Assembly (NCBI GenBank): GCA_964343195.1
Contig: CAYFIR010000172.1
Span: forward strand, 1-10,748
Reading direction: 5' to 3'
Source of the DNA: CAYVAP01 sp964343195
GTDB taxonomy: Bacteria > Bacteroidota > Bacteroidia > J057
DNA length: 10,748 nucleotides
How positions within the stretch are numbered: position 1 is the stretch's first letter; every line of letters begins with the position of its first letter. The translations under genes were made by a program, and so were the position numbers. Below the pieces are notes generated by a model, which saw only the letters and a list, made by a program, of their open reading frames with translations, did not search any database and was not told where the DNA came from. Of the stretch, positions 1 through 6,084 are shown in pieces.

Positions 1-76
1 TTTTTACATAAACCTTTGATAAACAGTCGGTAATACCCGAAACTCACGTTATTTACTAACTAATCTACCTACTACT

Positions 77-2899
77 CTACTTTTTTATCCAGCGCAAGGT
101 CTCTACCTCATGAGGGGTCGCAATGCGCACCAGGTAGATTCCGGCTGACAAATCGGCACCTGCCCATCTGAGCTCATGCGTACCTGCTGTCTGTTGGCCT
201 TCGAATACCTTGCCCACTACCCTGCCCTGCTGGTCCAGCACCTCTACGGTCATGGTGGTGGGTCGCTGCAATTCGAGGGTCAGGTTGAGGGTCGCGCCAG
301 AAGGATTGGGCGCAATGATGGCCCCCTTGCCTGTTAGTGCTGGGCCTTCGATGGAGGTATATACTTCGTACAGGCTACGCAATTCTCGCTCTACCTGATC
401 CTGCTCAAAGCGCTCATTGGAGAAAATGAAGTACTCGCCAGGTGCCAGATAGGCAGTTTGGCCCAGATCCGTTACCTCCAGCGAATCCTGGCTAAAATAC
501 TCGTACCAGGTGCCTGTCGCAGGGAAATCAGGCACTTCCTCAGCAATGTTCACGCTAAAGTTGCCAATGATGAAGACTTCGGTGTCATCGCTGCCTTCGC
601 CTCGGAGGTAAATCCGCTTCACATCCGGACGCACCTCCAGGGTGTAGTCTGAGGTCTGGAAAACGGAGTCCTTGTCTCGCAGGTGAATCAACGCGCTGTA
701 CACGTCGTACAGGTCCCGGCGGTCCGGGTCTTCATAGTAGTCCCAGCGAATGGGCTTGGGGCCTGTGCGTCCATTGAAGTCGATGGCAAAATCATAGCCG
801 AGTTCTCCGAACTGCCACAACATGCGAGGGCCGGGAATGGGGAAGAAGAAGGTTGCGGCTGCTTCCATCCGGTCGAGGGCTACAGTGGTGCGTTTCGTAT
901 CATAAAACACCCCATCATTGGCTCCGTAGAGCTTGTTCTTGACCATTAGGCGCTCCTCGTCATGGCTCTCCATGTAGGCAATGTTATGAGGGACGGCCCA
1001 GCCACGCTGCTGATAGGAAATCCAGCTAAAGTCGGACTTGTTGCCGGTATTGTACCCCATGGTAGCCTCGTTGTAGTTTTCGGTCAGCTTGGACCAAAGC
1101 ATCATCCCATATTCGGCCAGCTCTTTTTCTTCCTGGTTGTCCCCCAGGTGCTCCAGTGTGAAGTAGGCAGACGAATCCACCTCTCGCAGTTCATCAAACA
1201 TTCGCTTCAATATGGCGATGCGGCTGGCGTCATAGGCCGACCAGGCCCCGATATTGTCCGGATTGTTTACCTGGGTGAAGCCCTTGGAGAGGTCCATTCG
1301 ATATCCGTCAAAGCGATATTCCTCTACCCAGTACTCCAGCACCCTATCGACGAAATATTGCGTTGCTTCGCTTTCATGGTTGAAGTCAAAGCCTACGTTG
1401 AAGGGGTGAGTAGGCTCCACGTTGAACCAGGGGCTGTTGGCTGCGGGGCGACTGCCATCCCAGTACAGCTGTACCATAGAGTTCTGCCCGAAAGCGTGAT
1501 TTAGCACCATGTCAAGCAGCACCACGATGCCGCGTGAATGGCAGGAATCGATGAATGCCTTGAGGTCGTATTCTGTGCCGTAATATTTGTCAGCGGCAAA
1601 GAAGTAACTGGGGTTGTAGCCCCAGGAGATGTTGCCTTCAAACTCCATGATGGGCATGAGTTCAATGGCGTTGACGCCCAGTTCGCTGAAGTAATCCAGG
1701 CTGTCGATGACCGACTGATAGCTATGGTCCTCAACCCAGTCGCGGACCAGTAGTTCATAGATAACCAGTTCGCCTGGTTCAGGGCGATCCCAGGAATTGG
1801 TCTGCCACTCGTACTCGGGTTTTCCGGGCTGGAGCAGGGACACAATGCCACTGGCGCCATCTGGATAGGGCTTGAGATTGGGGTAGACATCATCGAGAAA
1901 TGGATCGTTAAAGGGATCCAGGACTTTCTCAGCATAGGGATCGGCAATGGAAAGCGTCCCATCCACCTGGTACTGGTAGGCATATTCTTCGCCGGGGGTC
2001 AGGCTGTCAATTTGCACCCACCAGTATTGACTGTCAGGCGACAGGTTCATATAGTAGCCGGGATTGGGCTGCCAATTGTTGAATTCTCCTATGACATAGA
2101 CGTAGTTTTTTTCTGGAGCCCGTAGCACCAGCACAACGGATGAGTCATTGTCCAGGTAATTGAGGCCTTCTTCTGCATCATTTGGGATGGCCGCCACATT
2201 CACAGGACCTCGGACAATCACGGTTACTTCAGCGGTAAGGACCTCACTGCCATTGTCTGCCACGAAGGTCAGGGAATAGCTGCCGGGGGTGGTTTCGGAG
2301 AAGGTATATTCCAGTGATCGGGCCGCGTTTGCACTTACCAGCGAGTTCCCATCCAGTTCCAGTGACAGATCAGCATCCATGGAAGCTGCACCAGTCAGTT
2401 CCACGCTATCGTCGGGTTCTATGACCACGACACCTTCCGCCCCAATTAGTTTGGCATAGAAAACCCCTGATTCATAGACCGGATAGTAAATGTCGGAGCC
2501 GTCAGCATCTCGTCCTACAGTGTTTCCTGTCAAATCGCGAAACACAAAGGCCAACGAATCAACTTCCACCCCTGGATTCAGGTTGTAAAAGTCCGTGATC
2601 AGAAAACTGATCTGGTGCTGATTGTCACCCAGATCAACCATCTGACCATCCGAAGTTCCCCACTGGGTCTGGACATTCTGCCAGTCTGTCGGAGTGGAGC
2701 TATTTTCGGTGATCAGACCAGTATGGGCATATACCGGTGATATGCCTACCAAAGCCGCATTGCCTTCAGCCGCATGGTACACAACGGTGATGGAATCATC
2801 AACGGTAGGAAAAATCGGAGTTACCTGAACCACCTGTGCCATCAGATTTGGCAAGGTGACAATCAGAATTCCCAACAGGGAAACAACAAGCTTTTTCAT
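77..2899 (-). CDS. Secreted GH13 alpha-amylase family hydrolase with T9SS type A sorting domain
   Basis: The protein (940 residues) should hydrolyse alpha-glucosidic bonds in starch or glycogen-like glucans outside the cell or on its surface. A Sec signal peptide covers about residues 1-21 (KK, hydrophobic core, LMA then Q). Beta-rich regions at about 23-140 and 150-230 look like a carbohydrate-binding module and an Ig-like module. GEFNNW at 271-276 marks a CBM48-like domain. The GH13 barrel runs from about 375 to 740 with all catalytic landmarks intact: DMVLNH at 463-468, R534 and nucleophile D536 in YRMD, acid/base E583 in TLEHLG, and H646-D647 in SHDEE. Residues about 860-940 (APNPSG start, AGIYLVRI near the end, basic WIKK terminus) form a T9SS sorting domain. 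The ATG at 2897-2899 sits directly before the signal peptide. It is divergent from the GH63-like gene. The GH13 subfamily and exact product (alpha-amylase, maltogenic enzyme or neopullulanase-like) cannot be settled by eye. Confidence 0.93.
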   Translation of the reverse strand: MKKLVVSLLGILIVTLPNLMAQVVQVTPIFPTVDDSITVVYHAAEGNAALVGISPVYAHTGLITENSSTPTDWQNVQTQWGTSDGQMVDLGDNQHQISFLITDFYNLNPGVEVDSLAFVFRDLTGNTVGRDADGSDIYYPVYESGVFYAKLIGAEGVVVIEPDDSVELTGAASMDADLSLELDGNSLVSANAARSLEYTFSETTPGSYSLTFVADNGSEVLTAEVTVIVRGPVNVAAIPNDAEEGLNYLDNDSSVVLVLRAPEKNYVYVIGEFNNWQPNPGYYMNLSPDSQYWWVQIDSLTPGEEYAYQYQVDGTLSIADPYAEKVLDPFNDPFLDDVYPNLKPYPDGASGIVSLLQPGKPEYEWQTNSWDRPEPGELVIYELLVRDWVEDHSYQSVIDSLDYFSELGVNAIELMPIMEFEGNISWGYNPSYFFAADKYYGTEYDLKAFIDSCHSRGIVVLLDMVLNHAFGQNSMVQLYWDGSRPAANSPWFNVEPTHPFNVGFDFNHESEATQYFVDRVLEYWVEEYRFDGYRMDLSKGFTQVNNPDNIGAWSAYDASRIAILKRMFDELREVDSSAYFTLEHLGDNQEEKELAEYGMMLWSKLTENYNEATMGYNTGNKSDFSWISYQQRGWAVPHNIAYMESHDEERLMVKNKLYGANDGVFYDTKRTTVALDRMEAAATFFFPIPGPRMLWQFGELGYDFAIDFNGRTGPKPIRWDYYEDPDRRDLYDVYSALIHLRDKDSVFQTSDYTLEVRPDVKRIYLRGEGSDDTEVFIIGNFSVNIAEEVPDFPATGTWYEYFSQDSLEVTDLGQTAYLAPGEYFIFSNERFEQDQVERELRSLYEVYTSIEGPALTGKGAIIAPNPSGATLNLTLELQRPTTMTVEVLDQQGRVVGKVFEGQQTAGTHELRWAGADLSAGIYLVRIATPHEVETLRWIKK

Positions 2900-2920
2900 T
2901 TGAGTTCGTAGTAGTTAAAA

Positions 2921-2940
2921 ATGTACATGGGTTTCGAAAC
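2921..2940. promoter_or_regulatory. Paired palindromes upstream of the amylase gene
   Basis: Two perfect palindromes lie 22-41 bases upstream of the amylase start: ATGTACAT at 2921-2928 and GTTTCGAAAC at 2931-2940. A central CG in an even palindrome is typical of LacI-family operators, so a sugar-responsive repressor site is possible. TTCGAAAC is also part of the interspersed repeat seen at 6018-6025, so the second palindrome could instead be a repeat remnant. No regulator gene is present in the window. Confidence 0.3.
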
Positions 2941-3017
2941 TAAATTAGCCATTCTGATTTTTGATCCATTCTTCCCTCCCCATCGGATGAGGCCCCACTT
3001 ATCAACTGGTTCGCTGC

Positions 3018-3026
3018 TATAATTTG
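3018..3026 (+). promoter_or_regulatory. Possible -7/-10 promoter box for the GH63-like gene
   Basis: TATAATTTG contains both a sigma70-like TATAAT and a Bacteroidota-like TA-N3-TTTG. It is 40 bases upstream of the ATG at 3066. I see no good TTTG -33 partner. If this box is real, transcription starts after the TTG at 3024, which argues for the ATG start of the gene. Confidence 0.35.
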
Positions 3027-3065
3027 CCCCCTTCACAACAAAAAGGACTAACAACTGATTATCAG

Positions 3066-4427
3066 ATGCTTACACGCAATTCCAACAATTCTTCTGCAAA
3101 GGAAGCCCAATCTTCCCTTCTCCAAAGAGCCCAAAATATCCTTTCACAAAACCACACCGGGCATTTCACCAAACCAGCCCCCAGTCTCTACCCGCATCAG
3201 TGGAACTGGGACTCAGGCTTCATCGCCATGGGGTACGCCCACTACCATCCCGAACTGGCCATGGCAGAACTCAGGGCTTTGTTTGAGGGACAATGGAAAA
3301 ATGGGATGGTGCCACACATTGTTTTCCGGGAAAGAAGCGAAGAAGAAGCTGTTTACTTCCCTGGACCTGACTTTTGGCAGAGCAACCTTTCTCCCAACGC
3401 ACCAGATGGCCTGGCAACTTCAGGTATCTCTCAACCTCCTGTCCATGGAATGGCCTTGAAGAGAATTGCAGAAATTTCGGCTGACCATCCCTCGACTAAA
3501 GCATTTATCGAAGAAATGTGGCCCAAAGTGGCGGCCTTGAACCTGTTCTTTTACCGCGAAAGGAATCCCGAAGGCAATGGATTGGTGGTATTCCGGCACC
3601 CATGGGAATCCGGCACCGATAATGCTCCCACCTGGGATGTTGCCCTGGCCCGATTTGATCCTGATAAGGTACAGATTCCCTCCTACCAGCGTCTGGATCT
3701 GATCCATGGCAAGGCGGACCAGCGGCCCACTCAGCGAGATTACGACTACTACGTCCACCTGATAGACATTTTCCGGAAGTGCCAATATGATGAAGCAGCG
3801 ATGCAGGAGGCCTGTCCTTTTTCCATGCAGGACCCACTTTTCAATTCGCTGTTGCTAAAAAGCACTGAGGATCTGGTCGATCTGGGTAAGGCCATTGGGC
3901 AAGACACCCTGGAGCTGGAAACCTATGCATCCCAAACCCGAAACAGCATGAACGAGCTGCTATGGAATCCCGAAACGGGGCTATACCACGTCCGGGATCA
4001 GCGTACCCAAACCCTCCTGCCCCACCAGATTGGCTCCGGGTTCATGCCGTTGATGGCTGGAATACCGAGTATGGAACAGGCCGACCGAATGGTGGAGGCC
4101 CTGCTTTCTCCGCACTTTTCAGGCTTTGCAGAGAATAAAGCGAATTGGCTCCCGACCTATGACCTGCAGGCTCCGGATTTTCAACCTGCCAAATACTGGA
4201 GAGGACCTGTCTGGGTGAACCTAAACTGGATGCTTTGTATGGGTTTGCGGCGATATGGCCATGATGCTCATGCGGATGCCCTCCAGGAACAGACCCTCAG
4301 GCTGGTAGAGCAGGCTGGATTTCATGAATATTTCCATCCCTATGGAGTAGCAGGCAACCCCACGGGATTGGGGACCCATTCCTTTTCATGGACAGCGGCC
4401 CTGGTTATTGACTGGCTGAATGAATAA
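3066..4427 (+). CDS. GH63 MGH/GgH-like glycoside hydrolase (mannosylglycerate or glucosylglycerate hydrolase type)
   Basis: Cytoplasmic hydrolase (453 residues, no signal peptide) of the (alpha/alpha)6-barrel class that includes mannosylglycerate and glucosylglycerate hydrolases, which release sugar and glycerate from these compatible solutes. Visible family landmarks, numbered from the ATG: HQWNWDSGF near 44-52, WESGTDNAPTWD at 180-191, a Tyr/Asp-rich stretch near 225-230, KYWRGPVWVNLNW at 376-388, FHEYFHPYG at 419-427 and THSFSWTA at 437-444. D185 (in GTDN) and E421 (in HEYF) are the likely general acid and base; they lie close to the Asp/Glu pair I recall for characterised glucosylglycerate hydrolases. 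The length fits that family. The frame is open back to a TTG at 3024, but that codon lies inside a promoter-like box, so I chose the ATG at 3066. It is divergent from the amylase and convergent with the FKBP gene. Trehalase-like or another glycosidase specificity remains possible. Confidence 0.8.
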   Translation: MLTRNSNNSSAKEAQSSLLQRAQNILSQNHTGHFTKPAPSLYPHQWNWDSGFIAMGYAHYHPELAMAELRALFEGQWKNGMVPHIVFRERSEEEAVYFPGPDFWQSNLSPNAPDGLATSGISQPPVHGMALKRIAEISADHPSTKAFIEEMWPKVAALNLFFYRERNPEGNGLVVFRHPWESGTDNAPTWDVALARFDPDKVQIPSYQRLDLIHGKADQRPTQRDYDYYVHLIDIFRKCQYDEAAMQEACPFSMQDPLFNSLLLKSTEDLVDLGKAIGQDTLELETYASQTRNSMNELLWNPETGLYHVRDQRTQTLLPHQIGSGFMPLMAGIPSMEQADRMVEALLSPHFSGFAENKANWLPTYDLQAPDFQPAKYWRGPVWVNLNWMLCMGLRRYGHDAHADALQEQTLRLVEQAGFHEYFHPYGVAGNPTGLGTHSFSWTAALVIDWLNE

Positions 4428-4433
4428 AACAAA

Positions 4434-4461
4434 GCGTCCGACCCCATGAGGAGCCGGACGC
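4434..4461 (-). terminator. Hairpin terminator in a convergent gap
   Basis: GCGTCCG (4434-4440) and CGGACGC (4455-4461) form a perfect 7-bp GC-rich stem with a 14-base loop. Read on the minus strand, the stem is followed by the T-rich stretch TTTGTTTTATT, as in an intrinsic terminator for the FKBP transcript. On the plus strand it begins 7 bases after the stop of the GH63-like gene but lacks an immediate U-tract (CAACGAGTTTC follows), so it should work less well in that direction. Confidence 0.65.
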
Positions 4462-4515
4462 AACGAGTTTCTGGTTTTCTCCGACTAGCGCTTTCGGAAG
4501 GAAGTTTCTGACCAA

Positions 4516-4576
4516 TTCGAGTTGAGGTAACGGTCTAACTACCAGCACATTCAACTTCGAACCACAAACTTCAAAC
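4516..4576. repeat. Degenerate GTTCGWAGTT-family repeat, reversed, in the convergent gap
   Basis: AACTTCGAAC (4553-4562) and AACTTCAAAC (4567-4576) form a one-mismatch direct repeat at 14-base spacing. The first matches the reverse complement of the GTTCGWAGTT motif found in other gaps of this window. TTCGAGTTGA (4516-4525) pairs with TCAACTTCGAA (4551-4561) through one bulge, giving a loose hairpin. No coding potential is seen here. Confidence 0.45.
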
Positions 4577-4584
4577 TCCTTCCA

Positions 4585-5013
4585 CTAGCCAGCCAGTTCG
4601 ACTAGTTCGATTTCAAAAATCAATTCTTTGCCGGCAAGTGGGTGGTTGGCGTCTAGGATGATGGACTCATCCCGCAGCTCAGCTACCACGACATTGGCTA
4701 CCTGACCATTGCCCTGCTGTACCTGCAGGGTCTGGCCCACTTGTGGGTTCATTCCTTCTGGCACCTGGGTTTGGGGCACTTCGATCATCATCTGTGGATC
4801 ACGGTCTCCGTACGCATCTTTGGGAGCAATTTCTACTGTAATAGAATCACCGGCATTCATTCCCATGACAGCAGATTCAAATCCCGGAATCAACTGCCCT
4901 GCACCTAATTCAAATTCCAAAGGTTGGCGCTCACGAGAAGAATCAAATACAGACCCATCGCGAAGTTTGCCAGTATAGTGAACTTTTACCTTATCTCCTT
5001 TTTTAGCAGACAT
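4585..5013 (-). CDS. FKBP-type peptidyl-prolyl cis-trans isomerase, SlyD-like
   Basis: A 142-residue cytoplasmic folding enzyme that catalyses cis-trans isomerisation of X-Pro bonds and probably also acts as a chaperone. The N-terminal FKBP half shows VHYTG (11-15), FD at 23-24 and GAGQLIPGFE (37-46). YGDRD near 68-72 opens the inserted insert-in-flap (IF) chaperone domain (about 72-120), and DANHPLAGKELIFEIE (121-136) returns to the FKBP fold; this order is diagnostic of the SlyD/FkpA-like short class. The His/Cys-rich metal-binding tail of E. coli SlyD is absent: the protein ends at ELAG. The frame is open to an upstream ATG at 5055, but the ATG at 5011-5013 (MSAKKGDKVKV) fits family starts and excludes a hydrophobic extension (IFSYVIFSF) that is not a convincing signal peptide. 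It faces the GH63-like gene tail to tail. Confidence 0.93.
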   Translation of the reverse strand: MSAKKGDKVKVHYTGKLRDGSVFDSSRERQPLEFELGAGQLIPGFESAVMGMNAGDSITVEIAPKDAYGDRDPQMMIEVPQTQVPEGMNPQVGQTLQVQQGNGQVANVVVAELRDESIILDANHPLAGKELIFEIELVELAG

Positions 5014-5207
5014 AAATGAAAATATAACGTATGAAAAAATCTGAATAGATGGCAAGTTACCCCATTATCAGCCCAATCCATAATCAGGCAATAAAAACCT
5101 CTTCATAGAGCCTTCTATCTCCTGGGCACTTTATCATCCCTGGCATCAAAAATCAGGCTGGTTTCTTTCTTTTTTACGTCAACTTCCATCCCATTAGCCA
5201 TAGAGGT

Positions 5208-5215
5208 TATCTTTG
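5208..5215 (+). promoter_or_regulatory. Bacteroidota-type -7 box upstream of the ABC ATPase
   Basis: TATCTTTG matches the Bacteroidota -7 consensus TA-N2-TTTG exactly, about 73 bases before the ATG at 5288, leaving a leader of roughly 65 bases. The -33 region at the expected spacing has no TTTG, so support is partial. The rest of the 274-base gap between the FKBP and ABC starts (5014-5287) contains no gene that I can support. Confidence 0.4.
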
Positions 5216-5287
5216 CCAACAATAAGGCCAGGCGCCAATCGTCTGGAAGGCAAATTCCCATCTCTCTTTTGACAACTCTCAATTTCT

Positions 5288-5959
5288 ATGGCATCCATCC
5301 TTGAGGTACAGCACCTCACCAAGACATACCAAAGCGGAGACCGTGCCCTTACTGTACTGGATGACGTCAGCTTCTCCATTGCACCAGGCGAAACCGCGGC
5401 TGTAGTCGGCCCATCTGGCAGCGGCAAAACCACACTCCTTGGGCTTTGCGCCGGGCTGGACCGGGCAAGTTCCGGCCATGTCAAGCTAAATGGAGTAGAG
5501 TTGGGTACGCTTACCGAAGACCAGCGAGCCGCAGTCAGAAATGAAAGTGTTGGCTTTATTTTCCAGAATTTTCAACTGCTTTCTACCCTTACCGCACTGG
5601 AGAACGTCATGGTCCCCATCGAACTGCGCGGTGAGAAAGGAGCCCAAAAGCAGGCCATGGAACTCCTGGAAAAGGTAGGCCTGGCAGATCGACATAACCA
5701 CTATCCGGCTCAGCTATCTGGCGGTGAGCAGCAGCGTGTCTCCCTTGCCCGCGCATTTTCCAATCGGCCCAGGCTGCTATTCGCAGATGAGCCAACGGGT
5801 AACCTGGATGAGGCTACCGGAGAAAAGGTAGAGAACCTGCTTTTCCAGCTTAATCAGGAAGCAAACACAACCCTGGTAATCGTAACCCACGACCTCACCC
5901 TTGCCAGCAAAACCCAGCGCATCATACGGCTCAAAGGAGGCAAGCTGGTGGAGGCGTAG
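5288..5959 (+). CDS. ABC transporter ATP-binding protein, YbbA/LolD/MacB-type
   Basis: The cytoplasmic ATPase subunit (223 residues) that should drive the FtsX-type permease encoded next. All nucleotide-binding motifs are present: Walker A GPSGSGKT (41-48), Q-loop Q93, signature LSGGEQQR (143-150), Walker B LLFADE (163-168) with the D-loop GNLD (171-174), and H-loop H201 in VTHD. LLGLCAGLDRASSGHV is characteristic of the LolD/YbbA/MacB/FtsE branch, which extracts or moves lipoproteins, peptides or other amphiphiles by mechanotransmission. The length is typical for a stand-alone ATPase. The ATG starts MASILEVQHL, directly at the first beta strand. The gene is on the same strand as the permease, with a 125-base spacer. 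YbbA is the best match by partner type, but the substrate is unknown. Confidence 0.93.
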   Translation: MASILEVQHLTKTYQSGDRALTVLDDVSFSIAPGETAAVVGPSGSGKTTLLGLCAGLDRASSGHVKLNGVELGTLTEDQRAAVRNESVGFIFQNFQLLSTLTALENVMVPIELRGEKGAQKQAMELLEKVGLADRHNHYPAQLSGGEQQRVSLARAFSNRPRLLFADEPTGNLDEATGEKVENLLFQLNQEANTTLVIVTHDLTLASKTQRIIRLKGGKLVEA

Positions 5960-6029
5960 TTCGTAGTTTCCCGCTTCGCGGGATTTCGCTGTGCTCAACG
6001 TGGTCGATAGTTCGTAGTTCGAAACGAAC
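5960..6029 (+). repeat. Repeat and hairpin cluster between the ABC ATPase and permease genes
   Basis: TTCGTAGTT occurs at 5960-5968, starting at the base after the ATPase stop codon, and again at 6011-6019. Between them CCCGC-TTC-GCGGG (5970-5982) forms a perfect 5-bp GC hairpin, and GTTCG-AAA-CGAAC (6017-6029) forms a second one. No T-run follows either hairpin directly. The layout suggests an interspersed intergenic repeat inserted in the operon rather than a standard terminator. Confidence 0.6.
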
Positions 6030-6084
6030 ACTCGATCATCTGGTTTTCCATGATCATTGTCCCCCGAACCCTGTTCCCTGACCA

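Noticed and set aside
962..1504. 180-codon plus-strand open frame inside the amylase gene
   Set aside because: It lies wholly antisense to conserved GH13 catalytic regions, has no family resemblance, and is explained by codon bias of the real gene.
1501..1983. 160-codon minus-strand open frame overlapping the amylase in another frame
   Set aside because: Low-complexity Ser/Thr/Pro/Trp-rich translation that follows the amylase frame; a shadow.
3024..3065. TTG start extending the GH63-like protein by 14 residues
   Set aside because: The TTG overlaps a promoter-like TATAATTTG box, and the extra residues have no family support; the ATG at 3066 is simpler.
77..4427. A starch polysaccharide utilisation locus
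   Set aside because: No SusC/SusD pair, SusE/F lipoprotein or regulator is present next to the amylase; two hydrolases alone do not define one.
5014..5055. Upstream ATG extending the FKBP by 14 residues
   Set aside because: The extension is short and hydrophobic without a cleavage site, whereas MSAKKGDKVKVHYTG matches normal FKBP starts.
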